From positions 157,766 to 221,765 of the forward strand of contig NZ_JNUP01000071.1 in assembly GCF_000758165.1 (NCBI RefSeq): a stretch of DNA of 64,000 bases, given 5' to 3'. The notes beneath the pieces are model-generated. The model did no database searches. It was not told where the DNA came from and saw only the letters and a program-made list of their open reading frames with translations. This document shows, one piece after another, positions 27,838-36,921 of this stretch. Source of the stretch: Spirochaeta lutea (GTDB taxonomy: Bacteria > Spirochaetota > Spirochaetia > DSM-27196 > Salinispiraceae). A program made the position numbers and the translations under genes. The stretch's first letter is position 1; each line of letters begins with the position of its first letter.

Positions 27838-29087
27838 TGTGTCGGTAATTTCTCTTCTACACGCACCCGCATGCCCTTACGGAATGTGGTCCTGTATTCT
27901 GCAGCAATCCCTTGTCCCTCGGTAAACTCCGCCTCATCGCTGGGAAGAACATAGCCCTGCTCACTGTATTCAGGTGTTGCTATTTCCCTGGGCTCTAACA
28001 CAGCATCCTCGATGGACCATATATAGTAGCGGCCATCCATTTCTTGAACCGCGGAGAAGGGGATGATGAACACCTGAGTACCCTCATCAACCCGGATATT
28101 TGCCTGTACCGGCAAGCCGAAGGGTATCTGCTTTGGGATGCCGGATAACTCGATGGTCACCCCATAGGTGTCGGTGCCCGTACTCTTCACGGGGGCGACG
28201 CTTACCACTGTACCTACAGCACGAAATATCTCCGGCACTCCCACACTCACATCGGCTGATTGAGCCTTGGCGATCTGGAGTACCCCCCGTTCAGAAACTT
28301 GGACATCACCCACCCGGATTTTGGTGGGATATAACCGCCCGAGGATCTGACCCTGGGAATAGTACTCTCCCTCATATAAATCTAGGGGAACGAATTTACC
28401 ATCCTGGGGCGCTAAAATTGCTGCCTCATCAATCTGTTCTCGGAGCTTGATCAGAGACTCAAATACACTCCGCAGTCCCGATTCAAGGGTCTGCAATGAG
28501 GCAATGAACTCCCGATTTTGGAGCCATGGAGCCGTTGCCGAGATGTGACGTTCTAAGAGGATCGATATCCCAATACCTTCTTCCAGCCCCTGAGAAATGA
28601 GATCCTCGCTCGCCTGAAAAAAATCAGACATAATCTGACCGCCATCTGTGCCTGGGGCCCCTCCCTTTGAAAAAAAGTCGATTTCTTTCAGCAGTAACTC
28701 CTGCTGGAGACTGACCATATCCTTTTCCAGATCCCGAGTATCCAGTTGAGCAAGTACCTCACCTGCCATGACGTTCCCAGGGGAATTGTGTATCTGGATG
28801 ATTCGTCCGGCAAAGGGGGCACGGAGGGCGTACTCACGCATTGGCTCTAAGGTACCTTGAGCCGGAACGCTGGGATACAAGGTTGTGCTTTGTAAATAAT
28901 GGGGAGAAACCACTATGGTGGGTACTACCTCCTGAGCCTCACTCTGATCCACCTTGGAAAAATCGATACTGAAGTCTTCCAGGGTAAACCCTGAGTCCGT
29001 TGAAGCTCCGGAATTATCTTGCTCGACCGAGCAACCCCAAATAAACCATACCGTAAGGAGAATGGCCAAACCTCTGGAAGTTTTCAT
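27834..29087 (-). CDS. Periplasmic adaptor (membrane fusion) lipoprotein of the RND system
   Basis: A 417-residue HlyD/AcrA-family protein. The signal peptide ends in a lipobox (WFIWGC, Cys about 19). The split lipoyl half-motif is visible (APFAGRIIQIHNSPGNVMAGEVLAQL), then a coiled-coil hairpin and the second half APQDGKFVPLDLYEGEYYSQG, followed by beta-barrel and membrane-proximal domains. It links the RND pump to the TolC-like channel. It overlaps both neighbours by 4 bp. Confidence 0.92.
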   Translation of the reverse strand: MKTSRGLAILLTVWFIWGCSVEQDNSGASTDSGFTLEDFSIDFSKVDQSEAQEVVPTIVVSPHYLQSTTLYPSVPAQGTLEPMREYALRAPFAGRIIQIHNSPGNVMAGEVLAQLDTRDLEKDMVSLQQELLLKEIDFFSKGGAPGTDGGQIMSDFFQASEDLISQGLEEGIGISILLERHISATAPWLQNREFIASLQTLESGLRSVFESLIKLREQIDEAAILAPQDGKFVPLDLYEGEYYSQGQILGRLYPTKIRVGDVQVSERGVLQIAKAQSADVSVGVPEIFRAVGTVVSVAPVKSTGTDTYGVTIELSGIPKQIPFGLPVQANIRVDEGTQVFIIPFSAVQEMDGRYYIWSIEDAVLEPREIATPEYSEQGYVLPSDEAEFTEGQGIAAEYRTTFRKGMRVRVEEKLPTQ

Positions 29088-30532
29088 TCCTTAGCTCCTA
29101 TCACTTCAACAAGGTTCTGAAAAATATCAAAACCGAACCCGCCGGCTGTCTGCAACTGAAGTAGTCCGATTTCATACTGCAGTTCTGGGAGTCGTCCCTG
29201 AATCTCCTCAAGCCGGTCCTCATACTCCCTCCCTGGATTATATAATTCCTGATCATATAGGGAGAACTCCCGGGATGTTCCCTGACCTAGCTCCTCTATC
29301 AGAGTTTCCAGAAGCTTGACTTCCTGTCGAAGAAACTCACCTTCCTGGATAAGCCGTTCAACACTCCGTTGGTATTCAACCAGAGTCTGAGCCGCCTGAA
29401 CCTGAGCCACCTCGCGCTCCCTAATCCATTGGGTATATTTTTCTTGGAACTCTCTGGTATTGATTTTCTCCTGGCGATGATCTTTCATTAGGGGGATTGA
29501 AATGTCCAGGCTAACCCGCCAATTGCTGGGAACACCACCGGCAGATTCTATTGCCGTATTGAGGTTACGAGGGCGCGTAGCATCTGTAGTTGGTTCTATG
29601 TCGAACTGAAAATCCACCTTAGGTCCTTGGGGTGTAATTTCAGAAATCCTGGGTTCCAGCAGAAGGATGCTCTGGTACTCATTGAACAGTACCCAGGGGG
29701 TACGGGTTTCTGAAATCTGTTTTAAATGAAACTCAGCTCGTTCTGCCAGACGTATAATTACCGGGAAAAATCGTCCCCAAGATATCTCCTGACCACCATT
29801 ATCAAACCCGAAAACCTCCTCGAGTAGATCTTCATAATCTCCCTGGGTACGTCTAAACTCCTGCCTCTTTCGTAGAATAGCTAAACGATAGTCGGGAGTA
29901 CCAGCTCGTGTGAGCAGCCCAGTAGCTGATTGAGCAATCTGTTGTTGTTTTTCTTCGAGTTCTATCAGTTGGTTTTCAATGTGAATTAGCTTTTGATTAT
30001 GCATGGCGACCTGAAGATACGATTTGATGCTCTCCAAGCTTTCAGCATTTAATATTTTGATCAGGGAAAGCTCCGCCAGTCTAATTTGCCCATCGCCGGG
30101 ATCCTCAGGCCGGGGTATGGGAAACTCCTGACTGTATTGAAGGGTGAATTTTGGAGCCAAGGAAAAAAACACACCCTGATTATCCAATCCCACCAGGTTA
30201 TTCCATGCTACCTGCGACGAGACCTGTCCCTGCCAGGGCAAGGCGTAGGAAAAGTTTATTCCGGGGCTGAGGGTGTCTACCCCAGATAAGAAATACCCAC
30301 CCTGCCCGGGATCGCTCAGTCCTTGGTGGAGAGAATTCAAACTAATACCCAACTCTGGACCAGACATAATCTCCTGCTCCGGAGAAGTGACAGTCCGAAG
30401 ATCGTCAATTGCCTTTAGAACCGTTGGAGTTGAATTTATAGAATTGATAAGTTTTACCCAGAATGAACTCTCCCCCTGAAGGGATACCGGAACGACGATA
30501 AACAGAATAAGTAGAAATGAAAATCTACTCAT
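29084..30532 (-). CDS. TolC-like outer-membrane efflux channel
   Basis: A 482-residue OEP-family protein from ATG 30532, which gives a clean signal peptide (FSFLLILFIVVPVSLQG); ATG 30559 is in frame but would put nine extra residues in front of it. Long amphipathic helices (for example the IEIEEKQQQIAQ-like stretch and REVAQVQAAQTLVEYQRSVE) fit the TolC tunnel. It is the outer-membrane part of the tripartite pump encoded downstream. The ATG overlaps the stop of the small lipoprotein gene (ATGAGTAG), so translation is coupled. Confidence 0.87.
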   Translation of the reverse strand: MSRFSFLLILFIVVPVSLQGESSFWVKLINSINSTPTVLKAIDDLRTVTSPEQEIMSGPELGISLNSLHQGLSDPGQGGYFLSGVDTLSPGINFSYALPWQGQVSSQVAWNNLVGLDNQGVFFSLAPKFTLQYSQEFPIPRPEDPGDGQIRLAELSLIKILNAESLESIKSYLQVAMHNQKLIHIENQLIELEEKQQQIAQSATGLLTRAGTPDYRLAILRKRQEFRRTQGDYEDLLEEVFGFDNGGQEISWGRFFPVIIRLAERAEFHLKQISETRTPWVLFNEYQSILLLEPRISEITPQGPKVDFQFDIEPTTDATRPRNLNTAIESAGGVPSNWRVSLDISIPLMKDHRQEKINTREFQEKYTQWIREREVAQVQAAQTLVEYQRSVERLIQEGEFLRQEVKLLETLIEELGQGTSREFSLYDQELYNPGREYEDRLEEIQGRLPELQYEIGLLQLQTAGGFGFDIFQNLVEVIGAKE

Positions 30533-30881
30533 ACCCAAGCCGGATGTCCGTAACATCACCCTTTCGGGTTTCTGTTAGGCTTGAGTATTGAAATCTATCC
30601 GAAACATACCGTACATAACCCGCCGGAATTGCAGGAACAGATAGGGTCCGATAGTAGGTTCGGGCGTCGGTTGTATATGTATAGGATAGATAAACCTGAT
30701 TGGCTCCCACCGGACCACTATTGGTAACGGAAAAGGTTACCTCCACTTCCCGCGCTGTTCCTGTAATTTCGTGGTAACCAAGGGCTTCTGCCCCTAGCTC
30801 GGGGCCTGCCACGAATAAAGAACAGGAACTCACCACTAAGAGTAAAACCCAGGATACTACCGAAGCTAGGCGTGTTCTCAC
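30525..30881 (-). CDS. Small lipoprotein preceding the efflux operon
   Basis: A 118-residue protein with a lipobox (LLLVVSSC) and a mature domain of immunoglobulin-like beta strands (VEVTFSVTNSGPVGANQVYL), resembling FxLYD/CARDB-type domains. It is the first gene of the RND operon and overlaps the TolC-like gene by 8 bp. It may be an accessory factor of the pump, but this is inferred from position only. The promoter presumably lies in the A+T-rich gap 30882-31080. Confidence 0.65.
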   Translation of the reverse strand: MRTRLASVVSWVLLLVVSSCSLFVAGPELGAEALGYHEITGTAREVEVTFSVTNSGPVGANQVYLSYTYTTDARTYYRTLSVPAIPAGYVRYVSDRFQYSSLTETRKGDVTDIRLGYE

Positions 30882-31089
30882 AGTAATGCCTCCGCGATAT
30901 TTTTTACCAGATAAACGATCTTTGGTATAGCTTTAAAAAACTCTAATCTAAGATCAAAGACATATTATCAACAAATGTATAGTACTATCAAGAAATTTCT
31001 AAAAAGGTTTACCTGATTTGCATTCAAGAAAGTTTATCATGGGAAAAAACACTGCTACAATCCATTAAACAATTTTTTGGAGGTATCTT

Positions 31090-31481
31090 ATGAAAAAAAA
31101 GTAATACTGGTTATGGCTTTATTACTTTTGGCTGGGGCATTGTATGCCGGGGGGTCTAGCGAAAGCAGTACAAGTGACAGCTCAACTACAACGTATCATT
31201 GGTATGAGAGTGGCAGTTCACCACGAACAAAAACTTGGACCACGCCATCATCATCCGCCCATACTGTAAAGTTTCTTTGGTACACGACAACAAAGTATTA
31301 TACAACTCATACAGTTTCTTATCCTAGCTTTAGGATCGCTCTTTACAAAGATGGCAGCTTTCAATCTTCAAGAACAGGAAGTGGTCACTATTCAAACAGT
31401 ACATATGAATCAGGGAGTAAAATCAATAAGGTTGAATATGATACCTATACATATTCAAAATCTTGGACAACAACTTCATAA
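31090..31481 (+). CDS. Small Ser/Thr/Tyr-rich secreted protein with an A8 frameshift at its start
   Basis: The natural start is ATG 31090 with GGAGG 8 bp upstream, but it runs ATG AAA AAA AAG TAA because the poly-A tract has eight As. With nine As the frame would continue into a normal signal peptide (KVILVMALLLLAGALYAGG) and the 134-residue open frame. The in-frame TTG at 31077 has no ribosome site. The mature protein begins GGSSESSTSDSS and is extremely rich in Ser, Thr and Tyr (about YTTTKYYTTHTVSYPS), probably an extended beta protein at the surface. The family is unknown. The tract could be a sequencing error, a phase-variable switch or a site of transcriptional slippage. Confidence 0.55.
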
Positions 31482-31500
31482 TAAAAATCAGGTGTAGTTT

Positions 31501-31535
31501 GGACCCCAAATCTAAGTGAATGTAGTTTGGGGTCT
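31501..31535 (+). terminator. Weak hairpin between the two secreted-protein genes
   Basis: GGACCCCAAA at 31501 pairs with TTTGGGGTCT at 31526. There is no good T-run after it, so it may attenuate rather than end transcription. Confidence 0.4.
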
Positions 31536-31577
31536 AGTAATTTGCAAAAGTTTTCGACTAATATGAAAGGCACATTA

Positions 31578-32816
31578 ATGAGAACATTCTGGGCACTCAT
31601 AGTTTTTATCTTCATAAACCAGGTGGCCATTTATGCCTCGGGTTCTAAAGAGGATTCTGCAGCTTCACCAGAAGAGATGAGATTTTCCTCAGTAGTTGCA
31701 GAGATAACTCCACCTATCGAAATACCTGCACTCGGTTTTACCCGAACTACAGGTAAACAAAATGAAGGACTTGATCATCTGCTATCAGAAGTTAAGGAAC
31801 TCATTAGTGCCTCTCCGGGGAAAGACTATTTCTCCGAGAATTTAGTGGTTTTGTTTCCTCAAACACAATTCTTACTAGATATATCTACCCCCGATGTAGC
31901 AAATGACTTTATCGAAGTGCAGGATTCCACTGTATTTTATCTACCCCGATATATTTATAGTCCAAATGAGCAAAGAAGACTCCACCGGATTGATCTCCGA
32001 ACCGGAGAGACTAAAATCCTACCGTTCTCAAACCCAATCTTTTTAGAGCAATACCGTAGAGATGTTCATGTCTGGTATGACCATGGTAATCTTATTGAGA
32101 ATCTTATAAACACTGATGGACAATACCCCCTAAGAGTATCACCACAAATAGAGAACCCTTCGGTACAGGTCTCATTGTTTGACTCTTTTCCAATGCAACC
32201 TGCGGTGGTTAATGAGGACTTGATAATAGTGAATCCAGTATACGGTAAGGATCCATTAGATATTCGAATTCACCGAACCAATATTCTTGATATAACAGAA
32301 CCATACCAGAATTATTCGGTTATCAACCCAATCATGAAGATTGATGACCCTAATAGATTTCCACTGACCGGAATTTCATCTGATGGCAGTACAGTAGCCT
32401 GGGCTGATTTTCATTCAAATGTTTATATTTTTAATACTCAAAAACACAGCGTTTCTATACTGCCACTACGTGAGGAAGGGAAATCAGTAGAAGATGTCCC
32501 AAATAATCATGAGTATGAGAACATCCTGCTTCCTCCTCATTCCAGTATATCCGTTTCAGATACTAATACGTTATTCCTCCTTGCTCCCACCACACAAGGA
32601 ATAACAGAGAACCTGGCCGTCAGTTTCCTTACCGAAATTGATTTACATGAGAAGAGGTTTGTGAGGCTCTTCATTTTGGTAGGTGAGGGTATTGGAAAAA
32701 TCGCTCTTAACCGTGAGACAAATACACTGGTAACAATCGGAAATCTGATACCCTGGAGTCCCCAGGACTCAACTGACCGAACAGTGTTACAAACCTACCG
32801 CATGCCGGTTCGTTAA
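31578..32816 (+). CDS. Exported protein with propeller-like repeats, unknown function
   Basis: A 412-residue protein from ATG 31578, which has AAAGG 8 bp upstream and begins directly with a signal peptide (FWALIVFIFINQVAIYASG); ATG 31563 is in frame but lacks a site. The mature N-terminus is GSKEDSAAS, echoing the AGGSSE-type ends of other exported proteins here. The body contains short strand repeats (LTGISSDGSTVAWADF, HRIDLRTGETKILPF) suggestive of a beta-propeller. A+T-rich like its neighbours. It pairs by position with the Ser/Thr-rich protein upstream. Confidence 0.65.
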   Translation: MRTFWALIVFIFINQVAIYASGSKEDSAASPEEMRFSSVVAEITPPIEIPALGFTRTTGKQNEGLDHLLSEVKELISASPGKDYFSENLVVLFPQTQFLLDISTPDVANDFIEVQDSTVFYLPRYIYSPNEQRRLHRIDLRTGETKILPFSNPIFLEQYRRDVHVWYDHGNLIENLINTDGQYPLRVSPQIENPSVQVSLFDSFPMQPAVVNEDLIIVNPVYGKDPLDIRIHRTNILDITEPYQNYSVINPIMKIDDPNRFPLTGISSDGSTVAWADFHSNVYIFNTQKHSVSILPLREEGKSVEDVPNNHEYENILLPPHSSISVSDTNTLFLLAPTTQGITENLAVSFLTEIDLHEKRFVRLFILVGEGIGKIALNRETNTLVTIGNLIPWSPQDSTDRTVLQTYRMPVR

Positions 32817-33160
32817 CCTGTCCATGTCCCTGACAAATGGACTTTATCTTTCTTTATCGTCCCATTGGGCCCCCTTCTGCCAACATAGAAGTCACCCAAG
32901 AAGTAAGCCTTCCACCATCACCTGTGTCAAAAGTCGCACTAACCTTCGAAAGAATCGGGTCTCAAATTTAGGCGCCGATTCTTTCGTAAATTTTGGCGCT
33001 ATTTGACAACCAGAACTATCCGTACAGCCTTTTGCGCCCGATCTCATGCCTGCATCCCCGGGCGGATGGCCGCCGGACTTGTCATGATCCCCTCCTGAGG
33101 CTACCCTGGATGTATCGATCACCCGGGCTTGGACAGCCCCGGATAGAAGGAATCTTGCCC
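32817..33160. other. 344-bp gap at the right edge of the A+T-rich stretch
   Basis: It contains a perfect 12-bp inverted repeat, CGAAAGAATCGG at 32947 and CCGATTCTTTCG at 32975, around a 16-base loop, and at 33022-33037 GTACAGCCTTTTGCGC, a fragment of the 105-bp repeat end. Composition changes from A+T-rich to G+C-rich across it. No gene is supported. Confidence 0.55.
33022..33037. repeat. End fragment of the 105-bp repeat
   Basis: GTACAGCCTTTTGCGC matches the end of copy C read on the other strand, but the outer CACTA is lost (CCCGA instead). Confidence 0.45.
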
Positions 33161-33583
33161 ATGACCATCCATCAGCGAACCATAACCCTGCCGCCCCATC
33201 CCCGGGGGTTCCATCTGATCACCAGGATCATTCAGAACCAGATGCCGGAATTATCCACCATCCAAGCCGGCCTGGCCCACATCCATATTTTACACACCAG
33301 TGCCAGTCTCACCCTGAACGAAAACGCCGATCCGGATGTCCGGCAAGATATGGAAACCATCTTTAACCACCTGGTTCCCGAGAACAGCCGGGACTACATC
33401 CATACCATGGAAGGATCTGACGATATGCCCGCCCATGCTAAGGCAAGCATTCTGGGAAGCTCAGTCACCCTGCCCATTACCCAAGGACGGTTTGCCCTGG
33501 GCACCTGGCAGGGAATATACCTCTGTGAACACCGCAACCGCGGGGGCTCCCGCAGCTTGGTTATTACCCTTTTCGGGAACTGA
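33161..33583 (+). CDS. yjbQ: YjbQ/UPF0047 family protein (secondary thiamine-phosphate synthase type)
   Basis: A 140-residue protein matching the YjbQ family over its length: LAHIHILHTSASLTLNENAD, PDVRQDMETIFNHLVP, MEGSDDMPAHAKASILG and GTWQGIYLCEHR. The conserved His and Asp/Glu cluster forms a metal-like site; low thiamine-phosphate synthase activity has been reported for the family, but the true role is unsettled. ATG 33161 is preceded by AGAAGGA. It is a single gene, convergent with the HAE3 transporter. Confidence 0.9.
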   Translation: MTIHQRTITLPPHPRGFHLITRIIQNQMPELSTIQAGLAHIHILHTSASLTLNENADPDVRQDMETIFNHLVPENSRDYIHTMEGSDDMPAHAKASILGSSVTLPITQGRFALGTWQGIYLCEHRNRGGSRSLVITLFGN

Positions 33584-33690
33584 GATTGACGCTACCATCC
33601 GAGCATTCCCTGGTGCGCCTAGGGTGACTCGGTACGCACCAAGGAGCGGCACAGCCAGGCCTTCATCCAGCCCCCTACTGTCCCTCGGGA

Positions 33691-35868
33691 TTACCCAAGC
33701 GGCTGGTCCGCCGGGGGCTCCTTTCGGGCGCCCAGGAGGGTTGGAAGCAGGGATAGACTCAGAAAGGCGCTGAGAACCATGGTTAGCCACATGAGCTGGG
33801 AGAGGGTTACGTGAATCTGGAAGGGCGATAGAATCATCACCGAAAACCCCACCGCAAGCCCCAGGGCATTGGCTAACACCGGCGTGGCCACGTAGTCCAG
33901 GGCCTCACCAGCGGGACGGTTGCTTCCGGACTTCTTGAGGTAGCGGTACATGGAGATGTAGTGAATCGCATAATCAATGCCCACCCCCAGGGTGAGCCCG
34001 GTCATAATACTGGTAACAACACTCAAGGCGGTTCCGGTCCATCCGAGAAAGCCGAAGAGGGCTGCCAGGGTAACCAGGATGGGCAGGACGCTCACCAGGC
34101 CAAGTTTAAGGCTCCGCTGGGTTAGGATGGTCAGGAGCCCGACCAGGACAGCGGCAAGAGCCAGGGATGAGAGTTGTTGGGGGATGATTTTATCGTTTAA
34201 CTCCTTCATAGCGAAGGCCGTACCAACGGTGCTCATCCGGAGACCGTGGTCTTCTGCAACCTCGGTCGTAACCCCTATGAACCGGGCGAGGGTTGCATCA
34301 TCCAGGTTGGGTAGAAAGAAAATCCCCCTTCCCAGCCCCTCCGTGCCGATAAACTGACCCTCCAACCCGGGGTTCATATCTTTGAGCCGGCTATACAGCA
34401 TTTCTGCGGCGAAGGCCTGCTGAGGATAGCCTTCGGTCCCCATAAAGACCTGGGATGCGCCGGATAAAACCCGGTAGAGTGAGAGCCCGGGAACCGGCGG
34501 ATTCTGGGATTCCAAACGCTCATGCAGATCCAGAAGAGCTGCGGCCGCGGTTTGATCCAGGGGATTATCACCGGGCAGTTCAAACAGCACCGAGACCGGC
34601 ATGGTACTGCCGGTAACATCGGAAATCAGTTCAATGCCCCGGCGCAGATCCGTGCCCGGTTTATACATATCCAACATGGAGAAATCCGAGTGCAGCCGCA
34701 GGGTGCCGGGCACAGCGATCCCTAGAATGACCAGGGTCAACACCACCGCAGGGATGCCCGTAAGCCGGGGAAACACACCCGACAAGCCCCTTCCCGCCCG
34801 GCGGGGAGACCGTTTTTTCAGGGGTTTCTGGTGGAGGAGCAGGATCGGCAGCACGATCCAGGTTGCCAGCCCGGCTATGACCATACCGGTCGCTGCAGCC
34901 ACCGCCATCTGACGCACCGCGGCGGAATCAATCACCATGAGAGACAAAAACCCCGCCATTGTCGTGACCGTGGTGAGAATAACAGGAACCCCTACAGCCC
35001 CCAGGGTGCGGTTAATAGCATCACGGTTGGTTTTACCCTCACCCAAGAGATCCATGACATGGCTGGTAATATGCAGACCGTCAGCGCTTCCTAGGACGAT
35101 AATAAATATCGGCGCGAGGACCGTCATTACCGAAATCGTCCCCCACAACCAGCTCAACAGCCCGAGGGTAAGGACCCCGCCGAGGACGGCGGGAATCATG
35201 GACAGGATGGTGGCCCGAAAACTGCCTATCCGAAACCGGAACACCCCAAGTAACAGGATGACCGCAGCCGGGGGAAGAATGAGCAGAACCTGCCAAATGT
35301 AATCGAAAATCTTCGCCTGGAGGTACAACTCCCCGGAGATGGCATACTCCAGCTCCCGATCGGCCAGTTCCCCCTCCAGAACCCGAACAAAGTCAGTTAT
35401 TGCCGTTTCCGAGTTCGGCACTATCCGGAGCAGGGTCCAGACCTGGGAGGATTCCAGGTCGGCCCGGGGATAGGTCAGGGGGCGGCCTGAGGCGGTTTCC
35501 ATCAGGGAAATAATGCGCCCTTGCATAACCGCCGGTTCCTCGCTGAAACCCCGGGGTACCGGCCCCAGGGCAGATTCAACCTCGGGTAATCGCTCAAGAT
35601 CCGCAGCCAGATACTCCGCGGTGGTCAGCGGGGCCTCCGAGGATAGGGAAACCATGAGAATAAGCTCATCCGCGCTTCCAAATGCCTCCTCCAAGCGTTG
35701 GATGCCTTTCATATTGGGGGAATCCGGAGGCATAAAAACCGAGAAATCGCTGTCAATTCTAACCTGGCCGATTCCGACCAGGGCGGTAATCACCAGAAGC
35801 CCGGTTATCACCAAGAATACCCGTCCCCGGCGCTGCATAGTTTCGGTAAATCTGTCAATCCTCATCAT
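33691..35868 (-). CDS. RND-superfamily transporter of the HAE3/MmpL-like type
   Basis: A 725-residue membrane protein with two repeats of one TM, a periplasmic domain and five TMs. The diagnostic stretches are GSADGLHITSHVMDLL in the first half and LGVGIDYAIHYISMYR in the second; the N-terminus has SDFSVFMPPDSP as in the SecDF/Patched-like group. Such proteins move lipids, hopanoids or hydrophobic compounds. The start overlaps the stop of the TetR-family regulator by 14 bp, so regulator and pump form one unit. It is unrelated in type to the tripartite pump at 21.6-30.5 kb. Confidence 0.9.
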   Translation of the reverse strand: MMRIDRFTETMQRRGRVFLVITGLLVITALVGIGQVRIDSDFSVFMPPDSPNMKGIQRLEEAFGSADELILMVSLSSEAPLTTAEYLAADLERLPEVESALGPVPRGFSEEPAVMQGRIISLMETASGRPLTYPRADLESSQVWTLLRIVPNSETAITDFVRVLEGELADRELEYAISGELYLQAKIFDYIWQVLLILPPAAVILLLGVFRFRIGSFRATILSMIPAVLGGVLTLGLLSWLWGTISVMTVLAPIFIIVLGSADGLHITSHVMDLLGEGKTNRDAINRTLGAVGVPVILTTVTTMAGFLSLMVIDSAAVRQMAVAAATGMVIAGLATWIVLPILLLHQKPLKKRSPRRAGRGLSGVFPRLTGIPAVVLTLVILGIAVPGTLRLHSDFSMLDMYKPGTDLRRGIELISDVTGSTMPVSVLFELPGDNPLDQTAAAALLDLHERLESQNPPVPGLSLYRVLSGASQVFMGTEGYPQQAFAAEMLYSRLKDMNPGLEGQFIGTEGLGRGIFFLPNLDDATLARFIGVTTEVAEDHGLRMSTVGTAFAMKELNDKIIPQQLSSLALAAVLVGLLTILTQRSLKLGLVSVLPILVTLAALFGFLGWTGTALSVVTSIMTGLTLGVGIDYAIHYISMYRYLKKSGSNRPAGEALDYVATPVLANALGLAVGFSVMILSPFQIHVTLSQLMWLTMVLSAFLSLSLLPTLLGARKEPPADQPLG

Positions 35869-36442
35869 CTGGGTCTCCCGTTAATCCCCGGACAATGATG
35901 TCCGCGGTGTATGTCAAAAACTGGTCCGTGTTTACTCCAAGAAGTATGATCGGTTCAGGTAAGACAAAGCTATTCAGAACCGAAACGATAAATGAATATT
36001 GAAAATCCAGGGGAATGTCACGGCGGATCTGGTTTCGCTGGCGAGCCGGTTTCAGAATAGTGGTAAGTGTCTCATTCATAATTCGGGCCCGGATGGAAAA
36101 AATAAGTTCCCACAGCGCCGGGTCCCGATCCTTCAGTAGATTCAGAGCCGGCAGATTAATCCCCGATACATTCCGCTTAATAATCTCCAGGTATCCCCTA
36201 AGCCGCCGGGTAAAGCTCCAATCCTCGCTCTCACGAAGAAAGGGCTTGATCTGCGATTCGATTTGTTCAAAAAACCATACCACCACAGCCTTATTGAGCT
36301 GCTCACGAGAAGAAAACTCCTGGTAGAGGGTTTTCTTGCTGATTCCCAATGATCTGCACAGCTCATCCAGGCTTTGGGATGAAAATCCCATCCCGAGAAA
36401 GCGCTGGGCAGCAGCCCGCAGTATCTTCTCCCTAACATCCAT
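35855..36442 (-). CDS. TetR/AcrR-family transcriptional regulator
   Basis: A 195-residue repressor. The N-terminal helix-turn-helix reads KILRAAAQRFLGMGFSSQSL followed by DELCRSLGISKKTLYQEFSS, a standard TetR DNA-binding domain; the ligand-binding half is helical and not similar enough to name a ligand. It is cotranscribed with the HAE3 transporter and probably controls it. The start at 36442 gives the usual length; no strong ribosome site precedes it. Confidence 0.9.
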   Translation of the reverse strand: MDVREKILRAAAQRFLGMGFSSQSLDELCRSLGISKKTLYQEFSSREQLNKAVVVWFFEQIESQIKPFLRESEDWSFTRRLRGYLEIIKRNVSGINLPALNLLKDRDPALWELIFSIRARIMNETLTTILKPARQRNQIRRDIPLDFQYSFIVSVLNSFVLPEPIILLGVNTDQFLTYTADIIVRGLTGDPDDED

Positions 36443-36583
36443 GGAAACAATTTTCGTTCATTTCGTTTCCTCTGTCAACACTCTACACCCAACTCACAAC
36501 TTGTACCAGTCTGCAGTCCCCAGTCACCCACTAACTACCCCCCGTCGACCCGATCACGATAGTCCAGGAAACACAAAACACAA

Positions 36584-36612
36584 TAAAAAAGGCCGCCCCG
36601 GGTGGAGCGGCC
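36584..36612 (-). terminator. Minus-strand Rho-independent terminator upstream of the tetR-type gene
   Basis: GGCCGC (36591) pairs with GCGGCC (36607); on the minus strand the stem is followed by TTTTTT. It would shield the regulator gene from transcription coming from the right. Confidence 0.65.
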
Positions 36613-36815
36613 GTGAAATAATTAGAGGCTCTCACCCCTTTGCCAAACAATCATAAAGCACCTCCTTCTCCCCGAATCCCTAAGGCCGGAGACAGTAACA
36701 TCGCATCGATACGTTGCTTCACTATCGCATTAAACCATGGAGGAAAAAAGGGAAAGTTTGGTTGGAATTGCACGGACCCGGGGGGACGGCAGTGCTTGGG
36801 GGTTTTTGCCTTCGG

Positions 36816-36921
36816 TAGTGCGCAAAAGACTGTAACGTTGCCTACCTCCTGCGCTACCCCTGGGGCCGACCCGCGGGTTGTTCCGCTATATCCGGTGTTG
36901 TTTACAACCTTTTGCGCACTA
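36816..36921 (-). repeat. 105-bp dispersed repeat, copy E
   Basis: Full copy, 106 bp, reverse orientation. Minus strand begins TAGTGCGCAAAAGGTTGTAA, has CACCGGATATAGCGGAACAA and CCCCAGGGGTAGCGC, and ends CTTTTGCGCACTA. Confidence 0.9.

Noticed and set aside
21449..32985. 13-nt inverted match (GAAAGAATCGGCG) at both edges of the A+T-rich stretch as island ends
   Set aside because: Matches of this length are expected by chance many times in 64 kb, and the flanks show no further similarity.
32993..33160. N-terminal extension of YjbQ
   Set aside because: It runs through a repeat fragment and is outside the family length; ATG 33161 has a ribosome site.
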